DNA of 64,000 bases from Pseudoxanthomonas yeongjuensis (GCF_010093345.1 NZ_PDWT01000007.1:62001-126000); one strand, 5' to 3'. Shown: positions 8,145-18,267, counted from the stretch's first letter. Translations and numbers: made by a program. The notes: generated by a model not told the origin, from the sequence alone.

Positions 8145-9596
8145 ATGCGGACAAGACCGGAACGGAGCGGTGCCAAACCCCAGGCCACATGGCTGGCGGG
8201 CGCGCTGGCCTGTTCCCTGGTCGCGCCGGCGTGGGCGCAGGACAAGTTGACGGTGGAGCAACTGCAACAGCGTCTCGAGGCCCTCGAGCGTCGCGTAGGC
8301 GGAAACGTGCCGGTGGACGCAGGGGAGGCCACAGCCGAAGCCGGTCTGGACGGCCTGGACCAGCGCCTGCGCATCCTCGAACGCAAGCTGGAATTGCAGC
8401 AGGAAGAGCAGGAGGCCAGGACCAAGGCGGCGGCGGTGATCGCGGTCAATGAAAAGGGCGCTTCGTTCAAGTCCGCCGATGGCGATTACGAGGTGAAGAT
8501 CCGCGGACTGATCCAGGGCGACGGCCGCTTCTTCCTCGACGACGATGCGGTGCCGCAGAACGATACTTTCCTGCTGCGGACCGCGCGGCCGATCATAGAA
8601 GGCTCGCTGGGCAAGCTGGTGGGTTTCCGCTTCACTCCGGAATTCGCCGGCGACAGCGCCAGCATCGTCGATGCCTACGTCGATCTGCGCTTCGATCCGG
8701 CTTACACGTTGCGCGTAGGCAAGTTCACCTCGCCGGTGGGACTGGAACGCCTGCAATCGTCCTCTGCGCTTTCGGATATCGAACGCTCGCTCGCCAGCGA
8801 GCTTGCGCCGAACCGCGACATCGGCATCCAGTTGCAGGGCGATGCCGCGGACGGTCGCCTGGGCTATGCCATCGGCGTGTTCAACGGCACCGTGGACGGC
8901 CGCGATGCGGCGACCACCAATCCGGACAACAATTTCGAGTACGCGGGGCGGATTTTCTTCGAGCCGTTCAAGAACAGCGCCAATGCACTGTCCGGATTGG
9001 GGTTCGGCATCGGCGCCAGCGTCGGCGACAAGGAAGGCAGCGGCAACAATTTCCTGGCCCGCTACCGCACGCCCGGCCAGGTGCAGTTCTTCAACTACCG
9101 TTCGGCGGTCCTGGCCGACGGCCAGCAGAGCAGGTGGTCGCCGCAGGGCTACTACTATCGCAATGCCTTCGGTTTGCTGGCCGAGTACATCGTGTCGAAG
9201 CAGGAATTGAACATCGATGGAGTCCGCGAGGATATTTCCAACAAGGCCTGGCAGGCGACCGCCAGCTACGTGCTGACTGGCGAGGACGCCAGTTATCGCG
9301 GCGTGGTCAAGCCTGCGCAGCCTTTCAGTCCGGGAACGGGCGGCTGGGGCGCATTCGAAGTAGTGGGCCGTTATGGCGCCCTCGAGATCGATGACGCCGC
9401 TTTCCCGCTGTTCGCCGATCCTTCCGTCGCGGCCAGCGAAGCCACGTCCTGGACCCTGGGCCTGAACTGGTACCTCAACAGCAACCTCAAGCTGGTAGTG
9501 AATTACCTGCAGACCAGTCTCGACGGCGGCGCGGCCGCAGGCGCGGACCGCGAAGACGAAAAAGCCGTGTTCACGCGGCTGCAAGTAGCCTTCTGA
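8145..9596 (+). CDS. OprP/OprO-type anion-selective porin
   Basis: A 483-residue outer membrane porin of the phosphate-selective OprO/OprP family. A signal peptide ends near WAQ, about residue 32, followed by a coiled coil with heptads (LTVEQLQQRLEALERRV and LDQRLRILERKLELQQEEQE) as in trimeric porins, then the 16-strand barrel (KIRGLIQGDGRFFLDD onward) ending in Phe. The ATG at 8145 is chosen for AGGAAA about seven bases upstream. It stands 51 bases before the sulfate-binding protein gene and on the same strand, which suggests that it passes sulfate rather than phosphate; this is inference from context. Confidence 0.88.
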   Translation: MRTRPERSGAKPQATWLAGALACSLVAPAWAQDKLTVEQLQQRLEALERRVGGNVPVDAGEATAEAGLDGLDQRLRILERKLELQQEEQEARTKAAAVIAVNEKGASFKSADGDYEVKIRGLIQGDGRFFLDDDAVPQNDTFLLRTARPIIEGSLGKLVGFRFTPEFAGDSASIVDAYVDLRFDPAYTLRVGKFTSPVGLERLQSSSALSDIERSLASELAPNRDIGIQLQGDAADGRLGYAIGVFNGTVDGRDAATTNPDNNFEYAGRIFFEPFKNSANALSGLGFGIGASVGDKEGSGNNFLARYRTPGQVQFFNYRSAVLADGQQSRWSPQGYYYRNAFGLLAEYIVSKQELNIDGVREDISNKAWQATASYVLTGEDASYRGVVKPAQPFSPGTGGWGAFEVVGRYGALEIDDAAFPLFADPSVAASEATSWTLGLNWYLNSNLKLVVNYLQTSLDGGAAAGADREDEKAVFTRLQVAF

Positions 9597-9647
9597 AAAT
9601 AGTCTTTTGAGACTAGCCTTTTGAAAACCAGACCGGAGTCATTTCCA

Positions 9648-10670
9648 ATGAAGCCCAAATCGATCCCATTGCCTCTCCGGACCTTGCTGCTCGCCTTCGG
9701 CCTCACGTTGGCGGCCGCTGCCGCAGCCAAGGACGTGAAGCTGCTCAATGTTTCCTACGATCCTACCCGCGAGCTGTACCGGGAATTCAATGCCGCCTTC
9801 GCCAAGGACTGGCAGCAGAAGAAAGGCCAGAAAGTCGAGATAGAAAACTCGCATGGCGGTTCGGGAAAGCAGGCGCGATCGGTCATCGATGGCCTGGAGG
9901 CCGATGTGGTGACGCTGGCCCTGGCGTACGACATCGACTCGATCGCCCAGCGCGCGAAACTGCTGCCCGCCGACTGGCAAAAGCGCTTGCCGGAGAACAG
10001 CTCGCCCTACACCTCGACGATCGTGTTCCTGGTTCGCAAGGGCAATCCGAAGAAGATCAAGGACTGGCCGGACCTGCTGCGCCCCGGCGTGGCCGTGATC
10101 ACGCCCAACCCCAAGACCTCGGGCGGCGCGCGCTGGAACTACCTGGCCGCCTGGGCCTATGGATTAAAGATCTTCAAGGGCGATGAAACCAAGACCCGCA
10201 ACCTGGTCCGTGCGCTGTTCCGCAATGTGCCGGTGCTGGATACCGGCGCACGCGGTTCCACCACGACCTTCGTGCAGAACGGCATCGGCGACGTGCTGAT
10301 CGCCTGGGAAAACGAGGCGATCCTTTCCGTGCAGGAACTGGGGCCGGACAAGTTCGAGATCGTGGTGCCGAAGCTTTCCATCTTGGCCGAACCGCCGGTC
10401 GCGCTGGTCGACCGGAACGTGGACAGGCATGGCACCCGCGAAGTGGCGCAGGCCTATCTGCAATTCCTGTATTCGCCGGAAGGGCAGAAGATCGCGGCCC
10501 GCAACTATTACCGGCCGCGTTATCCGCAGTACGCGGACCCGGCCGACATCGCACGTTTCCCGAAGGTCGAACTGGTGACCCTGGACCAGGTATTCGGTTC
10601 GTGGGCCAAGGCGCAGGCCACGCACTTCGCCGAAGGCGGCGTCTTCGATCAGATACAGGCGGAAAAATAG
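9648..10670 (+). CDS. sbp: Sulfate ABC transporter substrate-binding protein
   Basis: A 340-residue periplasmic binding protein of the Sbp/CysP family. After a signal peptide (about residues 1-27, ending in AAAAAA) come [20 protein letters not shown] and [20 protein letters not shown], the two Prosite-type signatures, and later [20 protein letters not shown] and [10 protein letters not shown], which bind sulfate or thiosulfate. GGAG lies nine bases before the ATG at 9648. It is the first gene of sbp-cysT-cysW-cysA. Sbp and CysP cannot be told apart by sequence inspection alone. Confidence 0.93.
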   Translation: MKPKSIPLPLRTLLLAFGLTLAAAAAAKDVKLLNVSYDPTRELYREFNAAFAKDWQQKKGQKVEIENSHGGSGKQARSVIDGLEADVVTLALAYDIDSIAQRAKLLPADWQKRLPENSSPYTSTIVFLVRKGNPKKIKDWPDLLRPGVAVITPNPKTSGGARWNYLAAWAYGLKIFKGDETKTRNLVRALFRNVPVLDTGARGSTTTFVQNGIGDVLIAWENEAILSVQELGPDKFEIVVPKLSILAEPPVALVDRNVDRHGTREVAQAYLQFLYSPEGQKIAARNYYRPRYPQYADPADIARFPKVELVTLDQVFGSWAKAQATHFAEGGVFDQIQAEK

Positions 10671-10673
10671 CCG

Positions 10674-11546
10674 ATGGCGGCAACATCTCCGTTGTCGTCC
10701 TCGTCGACGCCCCCGTTGGCTGGGCGCGGCCGGCGCAAGCGGGTCATGCCGGGCTTCGGCTTGAGCCTGGGTTACACGCTGGCCTGGTTGGGACTGATCG
10801 TGCTGATTCCGCTCGCCGGCCTTTTCATCAAGGCCGGCGGTCTGGGTTGGCAGGGTTTGTGGGATATCTGGACCGAGCCGCGCGTGCTGGCGTCGTTGAA
10901 GTTGAGCTTCGGTACCGCGCTCGCCGCCGCCGCATTCAACGCGGTGATGGGCACGCTGGTGGCCTGGGTATTCGTGCGCTATGAATTCCCGGGCAAGCGC
11001 GTGTTCGATGCGATGATCGACCTGCCGTTCGCGTTGCCGACCGCGGTCGCCGGCATCGCCCTGACTTCGCTGTATGGGCCGAGCGGCTGGATCGGACGCT
11101 GGCTGGCGGAAATCGGCATCAAGGTCGCCTACACGCCGCTGGGCATCACCATCGCGCTGGTGTTCATCGGCCTGCCGTTCGTGGTGCGCGTGGTCCAGCC
11201 CGTATTGCTGGAAGTGGAGCGCGAACTGGAGGAAGCCGCGGCCACGCTCGGCGCCAACCGCCGGCAGACGGTGACGCGGGTGGTGTTGCCGGCCTTGCTG
11301 CCGGCGATCCTGGCGGGCTTCGGCCTGGCCTTCGCGCGAGGCGTGGGCGAATACGGCTCGGTGATCTTCATCGCCGGCAATCTCCCGGGCTTCACCGAGA
11401 TCGCGCCGTTGCTGATCACCTTCCGCCTGGATGAATACGACTACGCCAGCGCGACCGCCATCGCCCTGGCGATGTTGTTGTTGTCGCTGTCGGTGCTGCT
11501 GGTCATCAATACGTTGCAGTCGAAGCTGGCGCGGAAGGGGCGCTAA
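10674..11546 (+). CDS. cysT: Sulfate ABC transporter permease CysT
   Basis: A 290-residue inner-membrane permease, also named CysU. A short charged N-terminus precedes six to seven hydrophobic helices. The conserved EAAATLGANRRQTVTRVVLP is the EAA loop that contacts the ATPase CysA, and ARGVGEYGSVIFIAGNLP is typical of CysT. It starts three bases after the stop of sbp and ends one base before cysW, so the three are translationally close and surely co-transcribed. Confidence 0.94.
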   Translation: MAATSPLSSSSTPPLAGRGRRKRVMPGFGLSLGYTLAWLGLIVLIPLAGLFIKAGGLGWQGLWDIWTEPRVLASLKLSFGTALAAAAFNAVMGTLVAWVFVRYEFPGKRVFDAMIDLPFALPTAVAGIALTSLYGPSGWIGRWLAEIGIKVAYTPLGITIALVFIGLPFVVRVVQPVLLEVERELEEAAATLGANRRQTVTRVVLPALLPAILAGFGLAFARGVGEYGSVIFIAGNLPGFTEIAPLLITFRLDEYDYASATAIALAMLLLSLSVLLVINTLQSKLARKGR

Positions 11547-11547
11547 G

Positions 11548-12516
11548 ATGAGCGAAGCGATTTCCGCCGTCATTCCCTTCCCCTCGAAGGAGTCTCTCCT
11601 GGATCCGGCCAGCGCCCCCCGTTCGCGTATCGCCGACGCCACCGCCGAGCCGCGCTGGATCCGCTGGCTGTTGATCGCGGCTGCGTTGCTGTTCCTGCTG
11701 GGGTTCCTGCTGCTGCCATTGCTGCTGGTATTCGTGCAGGCATTGGGCGGCGGCGTGCAGGCATTCATCGCCGCGGTCACCGAGGTCGATGCGCTGGCCG
11801 CGATCAAGCTCACCCTGCTGGTGACTGCGATAGTGGTTCCGTTGAACCTGGTGTTCGGCATCGCCGCCGCATGGGTGGTGAGCAAGCATGATTTCCGCGG
11901 CAAGCGCCTGCTGGTGAGCCTGATCGACCTGCCGTTCGCGGTGTCGCCGGTGGTGGCGGGCCTGGTGTTCGTGCTGATCTTCGGCGCCCAGGGCTGGGCC
12001 TGGCCGCTGATCGACGGGGGCTGGCATTCCAGCCTGCCCTGGCTGGGCGAATTCACCTTGCAGCTGCCGAAGATCATCTTCTCAACGCCCGGCATCGTCC
12101 TCGCCACGACCTTCGTCACCTTCCCGTTCATCGCCCGCGAACTGATGCCGCTGATGGAGCAGCAAGGCGCCGACGAGGAGCTGGCGGCGTTGAGCCTCGG
12201 TGCCAGCGGCTGGCAGACGTTCTGGCGTGTGACCCTGCCCAACATCCGCTGGGCGCTGCTGTACGGCGTGCTGCTGTGCAGCGCGCGGGCGATGGGCGAA
12301 TTCGGGGCGGTGTCGGTGGTGTCCGGACATATCCGCGGGCGCACCAACACGTTGCCGCTGCACGTGGAAGTCCTCTACAACGACATTTCCCAGAACTACG
12401 GCGCGGCGTTCGCGGTGGCTTCGCTGCTGGCGGTCAGCGCGCTGGTCACGCTGGTATTGAAGGCTTATCTGGAATGGCGCCATGGCGAGTCGCTGGCCGC
12501 CAATCATCGGCATTGA
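11548..12516 (+). CDS. cysW: Sulfate ABC transporter permease CysW
   Basis: A 322-residue inner-membrane permease and partner of CysT. The hydrophilic N-terminal 40 residues are longer than in E. coli CysW. Conserved parts are VSLIDLPFAVSPVVAGLVFV, the EAA loop EELAALSLGASGWQTFWRVT and ARAMGEFGAVSVVSGHIRGR. It begins one base after cysT. A 139-nt gap with an inverted repeat separates it from cysA. Confidence 0.94.
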   Translation: MSEAISAVIPFPSKESLLDPASAPRSRIADATAEPRWIRWLLIAAALLFLLGFLLLPLLLVFVQALGGGVQAFIAAVTEVDALAAIKLTLLVTAIVVPLNLVFGIAAAWVVSKHDFRGKRLLVSLIDLPFAVSPVVAGLVFVLIFGAQGWAWPLIDGGWHSSLPWLGEFTLQLPKIIFSTPGIVLATTFVTFPFIARELMPLMEQQGADEELAALSLGASGWQTFWRVTLPNIRWALLYGVLLCSARAMGEFGAVSVVSGHIRGRTNTLPLHVEVLYNDISQNYGAAFAVASLLAVSALVTLVLKAYLEWRHGESLAANHRH

Positions 12517-12532
12517 ACTGGGGGGAGGGCTT

Positions 12533-12619
12533 TTTTGACACGGATAAAAGCTGATAAATGCAGATGAAAAGCCAAGTCTTTTGCTTAATCCGATTTTTCC
12601 GCTTTTATCCCTGTCAAAA
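12533..12619. repeat. Inverted repeat between cysW and cysA
   Basis: The 19-base arm TTTTGACACGGATAAAAGC at 12533 is matched, with one mismatch, by the inverted arm at 12601-12619. The 49-base centre is A+T-rich. It lies inside the cys operon and could form a stable mRNA hairpin, a processing site, or be a small miniature element. There is no T-run, so it is not a typical terminator. Confidence 0.7.
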
Positions 12620-12655
12620 CGCTCTAGCCTTTGCTTCCAATACAGGAAACAAACC

Positions 12656-13702
12656 ATGACGATCAATATCGAACATGTCAGCAAGCGCTTCGGCGACTTC
12701 GCCGCGCTCGACGACATCAGCCTCAACGTGCGCCAGGGCGAACTGCTCGCCTTGCTCGGTCCTTCCGGTTCCGGCAAGACCACGCTGCTGCGGGTGATCG
12801 CCGGTCTGGACCATGCCGACGCCGGGCGCGTGCTGCTGGCTGGCGAGGACGCTTCGCAACTCAGTGTGCAGGCGCGTAGAGTCGGCTTCGTGTTCCAGCA
12901 CTACGCCCTGTTCCGGCACATGAACGTGCGCGAGAACATCGCCTTCGGCCTGCGCGTGCGTCGCGGCGAAGCGCGCTGGCCTGATGCGCGAATCCGCGAA
13001 CGGGTCCGCGAACTGCTGTCGCTGGTGCAACTGGACGGACTGGAATCGCGCTTCCCCTCGCAGCTTTCCGGCGGCCAGCGCCAACGTGTCGCGCTGGCGC
13101 GCGCGCTGGCGATCGAACCGAAAGTGCTGCTGCTGGACGAACCCTTCGGCGCACTCGATGCCCAGGTGCGCCGCGACCTGCGCCGCTGGCTGCGCGAACT
13201 GCACGATCGCACCGGCCTGACCACGGTGTTCGTCACCCACGACCAGGAAGAGGCGCTGGAACTGGCCGACCGGGTGGCGATCCTCAACCGGGGCCGCATC
13301 GAACAACTCGGCAGTCCGGCGGAGACCTACGACCAGCCGGCCAGTCCTTTCGTCTATTCCTTTGTCGGCGCGGTCAACCGCTTGCCGGGGGAATGGCGCG
13401 ACGGCCGCCTGCAGGTCGCCGGCCTCGACCTGGCCGCACCCGGCGCGGCCGTGGGGCAGGGTGCAATCGAGTTGTATGTACGGCCGGAGCATTTGCAGCT
13501 CACAGAGACCCGGGAAGGAGGCTGGCCGGCGACGGTCCTGTCCAGTCAGCGCAGCGGACCGCGCCAGCGCCTGTGGGCCCGCCTGCATGCAGGCGATACC
13601 GAGGTGGAAATAGAGCTGCCCGCGGGTGCCGATGCCCCGGTGCATGCCGCTGGTTCCGAGGTCAGGTTGGCGGCGACCCGGTTCGGGGTCTTTTCCGCTT
13701 GA
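12656..13702 (+). CDS. cysA: Sulfate/thiosulfate import ATP-binding protein
   Basis: A 348-residue ATPase that drives the CysTW permease. It shows Walker [10 protein letters not shown], the Q-loop FVFQHYALF, the signature [16 protein letters not shown], Walker [13 protein letters not shown] and the H-loop [11 protein letters not shown], then a C-terminal TOBE-like regulatory domain (about residues 235-345). AGGAAA lies about seven bases before the ATG at 12656. The inverted repeat in the preceding gap sets it apart from cysW, so it may be expressed at a different level from the permeases. Confidence 0.95.
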   Translation: MTINIEHVSKRFGDFAALDDISLNVRQGELLALLGPSGSGKTTLLRVIAGLDHADAGRVLLAGEDASQLSVQARRVGFVFQHYALFRHMNVRENIAFGLRVRRGEARWPDARIRERVRELLSLVQLDGLESRFPSQLSGGQRQRVALARALAIEPKVLLLDEPFGALDAQVRRDLRRWLRELHDRTGLTTVFVTHDQEEALELADRVAILNRGRIEQLGSPAETYDQPASPFVYSFVGAVNRLPGEWRDGRLQVAGLDLAAPGAAVGQGAIELYVRPEHLQLTETREGGWPATVLSSQRSGPRQRLWARLHAGDTEVEIELPAGADAPVHAAGSEVRLAATRFGVFSA

Positions 13703-13874
13703 AATCGGAGTCCCCCCAGGGCTCGAATCTTTATCCGTTTTTTACGTCTGGAGCACTTGACGGGGCCAATGTTGCGTCGCAATATCAATTCGGTTAAAAA
13801 ACCGTGAATTTGTGATTACGGTGGCTTGACGACGCTGCTCCGCAATGCCCCCACAGCCCACCAGGAGAATCCGG

Positions 13875-14648
13875 ATGAAGCCAGTAAAGCTCAGTTTTGC
13901 AGTTGCCCTCGTTCTGGCGGCCATGCCGCTGATCTCGTTCGCGCAGGATGCGGAGGCGGTGGAAGAGGAATCCGAATTCCCGCTCAGTGCTTCGCTGGCT
14001 GCGACCACCGACTATGTGTTCCGCGGCGTCTCCCAGTCCGACAACGGCCCGGCGTTCCAAGCGGGCCTGAACTACGACGCGCCGTTCGGTCTGTATGCCG
14101 GCGTGTGGGGTTCCAACATCGATTTCGGCACCGGTGGTTTCGAAACGGACTATTACGTCGGCTGGAACACCGATCTCAGCGACAGCTGGAATCTGGATCT
14201 CGGCGCTACCCGCTATACCTACTCGGGTGACAAGGGCCTGAGCGGCGACTACAACGAATTCATCGGCAAGATCACCTGGAGTGGTCCAGTCACTGTTACC
14301 GGCCTGTTGGCCTATGCGCCTGATTACGGTGACCTGGCCCCGAAAGCGAAGGAAAGCTACGCCAGTCTGGGCGCTTCCTACGATATCGGGGAGACCGGCT
14401 TCAGCATCGGTGGGTCGGTCGGCTATACCTCGATCGACTACGGCAACGAGACCATCGAAGGCGAAGCGTTCGACTATGGCGTCAGCGACTACTTCGACGG
14501 AGCAGTTACGCTCAGCAAGGCCTTCGGTCCGGCCACCGCAACGCTGGGCTACTACGACACCTTCGGTTCGGACGCGGAGGAACTGCGCAGCGGCTCGGAC
14601 ATCTACAAGCCGGGCCTGGCGCTGACAATCTCGGTAGCCGTGCCGTAA
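13875..14648 (+). CDS. TorF-family putative porin
   Basis: A 257-residue outer membrane protein. A signal peptide (cleavage after SFAQ, near residue 23) leads into FPLSASLAATTDYVFRGVSQ, the opening of the TorF family (TIGR02001-like), followed by alternating aromatic and polar strands of a beta-barrel to the C-terminus. AGGAG precedes the ATG at 13875 by seven bases. Members are found in many proteobacteria and their substrates are mostly unknown. It follows cysA by 172 bases, with a CGGTT-AAAA-AACCG hairpin at 13791 in between, and has its own terminator, so it is likely a separate unit. Confidence 0.87.
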   Translation: MKPVKLSFAVALVLAAMPLISFAQDAEAVEEESEFPLSASLAATTDYVFRGVSQSDNGPAFQAGLNYDAPFGLYAGVWGSNIDFGTGGFETDYYVGWNTDLSDSWNLDLGATRYTYSGDKGLSGDYNEFIGKITWSGPVTVTGLLAYAPDYGDLAPKAKESYASLGASYDIGETGFSIGGSVGYTSIDYGNETIEGEAFDYGVSDYFDGAVTLSKAFGPATATLGYYDTFGSDAEELRSGSDIYKPGLALTISVAVP

Positions 14649-14669
14649 TCGCCTGCAATCGACCGCAAG

Positions 14670-14700
14670 AAGAAGGGCGCCGCAAGGCGCCCTTCTTGTT
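14670..14700. terminator. Terminator between the TorF porin and tdh
   Basis: A perfect 12-bp stem (AAGAAGGGCGCC with GGCGCCCTTCTT) closed by a GCAA tetraloop lies 21 bases after the porin stop codon. The stem begins and ends in A/T-rich bases, so it may work for the convergent tdh gene too. Confidence 0.85.
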
Positions 14701-14723
14701 TGCGCGAGTTCGGCCTGCCTGGA

Positions 14724-15758
14724 TCAATTCCAGCTCAGGACCACCTTGCCTGCCTTGCCTTCCTCCATCAGGTCGAAGCCCTTCTGGAAATCGTCGATCG
14801 GCAGCTGGTGGGTCAGCACCTTGCCCAGCGGAAAGCCGCCCAGCACCAGTTGGGTCATCTTGTACCAGGTCTCGTACATCTTGCGGCCATAGATGCCCTG
14901 CACGGTCAGGCCCTTGAAGATGATCCGGTCCCAGTCTATGCCGGCGCCCTTGGGCAGGATGCCGAGCAGGGCGACCTTGCCGCCGTGGTACATGCAATCG
15001 AGCATGTCGTTGAAGGCCTGCGGGTTGCCGCTCATCTCCAGCCCCACGTCGAAGCCTTCCATGTGCAGGTCGGCCATCACGTCCTTCAGCGATTGCTTGG
15101 CCACATTCACCACGCGCGTGGCGCCCATGTCGGCCGCAAGCTTCAGGCGGAAATCGTTGACGTCGGTGACCACGACATTGCGCGCACCGATGTGCTTGCA
15201 GATGCCGGCGGCGATCACGCCGATCGGACCGGCGCCGGTGATCAGCACGTCTTCGCCGACCACGTCGAATTCCAGCGCGCAATGCGCGGCGTTGCCGTAG
15301 GGATCGAAGAATGCGGCCAGCTCGCTGGGGATCTGGTCGGGGATCGGCCACAGGTTGCTGGCCGGCATGACCATGTATTCGGCGAAGGCGCCGTCGCGGT
15401 TCACGCCGATACCCACTGTGTATGGACACAGGTGCGGGCGGCCGCCGCGGCAATTGCGGCAATGGCCGCAGACGATGTGGCCCTCGGCGGAAACGCGCTG
15501 GCCTACCGTGTAGCCGCTGACGCCGGGGCCGAGGTCGGCGATGCGGCCGACGAATTCGTGGCCGATGGTCAGCCCGGGCTTGATCGTGCGCTGGCTCCAC
15601 TCGTCCCACAGGTAGATATGCAGGTCGGTACCGCAGATCGCGGTCTTCTCCAGCTTGATCAGGACCTCGTTGGGACCGGGTTGCGGTACCGGCACCTGTT
15701 CCATCCAGATGCCCTTGCCAGCTTCGCGCTTGACCAGCGCCTTCATCGTTTGCGCCAT
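14724..15758 (-). CDS. tdh: L-threonine 3-dehydrogenase
   Basis: A 344-residue zinc-dependent medium-chain dehydrogenase that oxidises threonine to 2-amino-3-oxobutyrate with [17 protein letters not shown] holds the catalytic-zinc Cys, GHEFVG the next ligand, and [15 protein letters not shown] the structural zinc cluster. [20 protein letters not shown] is the NAD-binding fold. The start at 15758 gives [14 protein letters not shown]; the second Met at 15746 aligns with the E. coli start, so either is possible. It is on the same strand as kbl but separated from it by six genes of the opposite strand. Confidence 0.95.
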   Translation of the reverse strand: MAQTMKALVKREAGKGIWMEQVPVPQPGPNEVLIKLEKTAICGTDLHIYLWDEWSQRTIKPGLTIGHEFVGRIADLGPGVSGYTVGQRVSAEGHIVCGHCRNCRGGRPHLCPYTVGIGVNRDGAFAEYMVMPASNLWPIPDQIPSELAAFFDPYGNAAHCALEFDVVGEDVLITGAGPIGVIAAGICKHIGARNVVVTDVNDFRLKLAADMGATRVVNVAKQSLKDVMADLHMEGFDVGLEMSGNPQAFNDMLDCMYHGGKVALLGILPKGAGIDWDRIIFKGLTVQGIYGRKMYETWYKMTQLVLGGFPLGKVLTHQLPIDDFQKGFDLMEEGKAGKVVLSWN

Positions 15759-15905
15759 GACGGTGCAGACCCTGCCTTTGATAGAGGGCGCGAATTATAC
15801 GCCGCGACCCATTACCAGCCGTTGCGCACCGTGCCATAGGTCATGGAGCCGCGGCGGGAGCGGCTGGCTACAATCCAAAGTCCATGATCCGCAAAGGGAA
15901 TGCCT

Positions 15906-18071
15906 GTGCGTCCCAACTTGCTCGCCGTGTCGCTCGCCGCCGCCTTCGCGGCCCAGTCGGGCGCTGCCCTTGCCGCGGAAGGCATGTGGGTGCCGCAACA
16001 ACTGCCCGAGATTTCCGGGCCGTTGAAGCAGGCCGGGCTCAAACTCAAGCCCGAACAACTGGCTAACCTGACCGGGGATCCGATGGGCGCGGTGGTTGCG
16101 CTGGGCGGCTGTACCGCCAGCTTCGTTTCGCCGGTCGGGCTGGTGGTCACCAATCATCACTGCGCCTATGGCGCCATCCAGCTGAACTCGACCGCGGAAA
16201 AGAATCTCATCAAATCGGGCTTCAATGCGGCCACGCCTGCCGGGGAAGTCAGCGCCGGCCCCAACGCACGCATTTACGTCCTGGATTCCATCAAGGACGT
16301 CACCGTCGAGGCCAAGGCGGCTATCGCCTCCGCGGGCGACGATCCGCTGGCGCGCACCCGCGCGCTGGAGGCCTTCGACAAGAAGCTCATCGCCGAATGC
16401 GAGGCCGAAGCCGGTTTCCGCTGCCGCCTCTACAGTTTCTCGGGCGGCAACACCTATCGCCTGTTCCGCAACCTGGAGATCAAGGATGTGCGCCTGGCCT
16501 ACGCTCCGCCGGTGGGCGTGGGCAAATACGGCGGCGACATCGACAACTGGATGTGGCCACGCCACACCGGCGACTTCGCCTTCTATCGCGCCTACGTGGG
16601 CAAGGATGGCAAGCCGGCCGCGTTCGCCGCGGACAACGTGCCTTATCGTCCGAAGCACTGGTTGAAGTTCGCCGACAAGCCGTTGGGCGCGGGAGATTTC
16701 GTCATGGTCGCCGGCTATCCGGGTTCGACCAATCGCTACGCGCTGGCCAGCGAATTCGACAGCACCGCCGGCTGGACCTATCCGACCATCGGCAAGCACT
16801 ACAAGAACCTGATCGCGTTGGTCGATGCGGCGGGCAAGAAGAACCCGGATATCCAGGTCAAGTACGCCAGCACCATGGCCGGCTGGAACAACACCAGCAA
16901 GAACTACGAAGGCCAGCTGGCCGGGTTCGAGCGCATCGATGCGGCCGGCACCAAGCATGCGGATGAGGCGGCGGTGCTGGCGTGGCTGCGTAGCCGTGGC
17001 GCGCAAGGCAGTGCAGCCTTGGCGGCGCACCAGCAGTTGATCGATCTGGGTGAAGCCGCGAAGGCCACGCGCGAGCGCGATTTCGTCGTGGGCCAACTCG
17101 ACAATACCGCCATGCTGGGATCGGCGATCCAGCTCTACCGCTTGTCCATCGAGCGCGGGAAACCCGATGCCGAGCGCGAATCCGGCTACCAGCAGCGCGA
17201 TCTGCCGACCATTGAAGGCGCGCAGAAGCAGTTGGAGCGCCGCTACGTGCCGGCGATGGATCGCCAGTTGCAGCAGTACTGGCTGCGGCAGTACGTGCAG
17301 TTGCCCGCCGCGCAACGCTTGGCGTCGATCGACAAGTTCCTGGTCGACGACAAGGAACAGAGCCTCACCCGCGCGCTGGATCGCCTGGCCGGGACCCGGC
17401 TCGGCAGCACCGATGAACGCTTGAAGTGGATGCAGGCCGATCGCAAGGATTTCGAATCCAGCAATGATCCTGCCATCCAGTATGCGGTGGCGGTGATGCC
17501 GTCGCTGCTGGCGCTGGAAGAGCAGCGCAAGACGCGGACAGGGGAATCGCTGCTCGCGCGACCGGCCTACCTGCAAGCGGTGGCCGACTATCGCAAGAGC
17601 AAGGGCGAGTTCGTCTATCCCGATGCCAACCTCTCGCTGCGCATCACCTTCGGCAATGTCGTCGGCTATCAGCCGAAGGACGGCGTGGATTACACTCCGT
17701 TCACCACGGTCGAAGGCGTAGCTGCGAAGGCCACGGGCGAGGAACCGTTCGACGCGCCGCAGGCCTTGCTGGATGCGGTCAAGGCCAGGCGTTACGGCGG
17801 TCTGGAAGACCGGCGCCTGGGCACGGTGCCGGTGAATTACCTTTCCAACCTCGACATCACCGGCGGCAATTCCGGATCGCCGGTGCTGGACGCGAACGGC
17901 AAGCTGGTCGGCCTGGCTTTCGACGGCAACTGGGAGTCGGTGAGTTCCAACTGGGTGTTCGACCCGAAGATGACGCGGATGATTTCCGTCGACGGGCGTT
18001 ACCTGCGCTGGATCATGCAGGAGGTTTACCCCGCGCCGCAGTTGCTCGAGGAAATGGGCGTCGCGAAATAA
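15906..18071 (+). CDS. S46-family dipeptidyl-peptidase (DPP7/DAP BII type)
   Basis: A periplasmic serine exopeptidase of about 721 residues that removes dipeptides from the N-terminus of peptides. After a signal peptide ending in ALAA come VVTNHHCAYG (catalytic His 85), WPRHTGDFAF (Asp 223) and ITGGNSGSPVLD (Ser 656). The order and spacing match DAP BII of Pseudoxanthomonas mexicana. The residue after FD in LAFDGNWES is Gly, as in DPP7 enzymes that prefer hydrophobic P1 residues, whereas DPP11 has Arg. The GTG at 15906 is chosen because AGGGA lies six bases before it; the ATG at 15900 directly abuts AGGGA. A TACAAT at 15869 may be the -10 box. Confidence 0.94.
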   Translation: MRPNLLAVSLAAAFAAQSGAALAAEGMWVPQQLPEISGPLKQAGLKLKPEQLANLTGDPMGAVVALGGCTASFVSPVGLVVTNHHCAYGAIQLNSTAEKNLIKSGFNAATPAGEVSAGPNARIYVLDSIKDVTVEAKAAIASAGDDPLARTRALEAFDKKLIAECEAEAGFRCRLYSFSGGNTYRLFRNLEIKDVRLAYAPPVGVGKYGGDIDNWMWPRHTGDFAFYRAYVGKDGKPAAFAADNVPYRPKHWLKFADKPLGAGDFVMVAGYPGSTNRYALASEFDSTAGWTYPTIGKHYKNLIALVDAAGKKNPDIQVKYASTMAGWNNTSKNYEGQLAGFERIDAAGTKHADEAAVLAWLRSRGAQGSAALAAHQQLIDLGEAAKATRERDFVVGQLDNTAMLGSAIQLYRLSIERGKPDAERESGYQQRDLPTIEGAQKQLERRYVPAMDRQLQQYWLRQYVQLPAAQRLASIDKFLVDDKEQSLTRALDRLAGTRLGSTDERLKWMQADRKDFESSNDPAIQYAVAVMPSLLALEEQRKTRTGESLLARPAYLQAVADYRKSKGEFVYPDANLSLRITFGNVVGYQPKDGVDYTPFTTVEGVAAKATGEEPFDAPQALLDAVKARRYGGLEDRRLGTVPVNYLSNLDITGGNSGSPVLDANGKLVGLAFDGNWESVSSNWVFDPKMTRMISVDGRYLRWIMQEVYPAPQLLEEMGVAK

Positions 18072-18267
18072 CCGGCGGAGTTATGTCCGGCCCCGGTGCC
18101 TGGTTTCCGGGTTCCCGCTTTTTGGGGTGCATTGGGATGATTGCGCGCTGCGGCGCGTATGGCATCCGGGGCTTTGGTTTTGCCGCGGCGCGGTATCATT
18201 CGCTTCCGTCGTCGTTTCGACCCGCCGCAACGACCCGGCCTCCCACACACACCGGATCTCCCCACGC

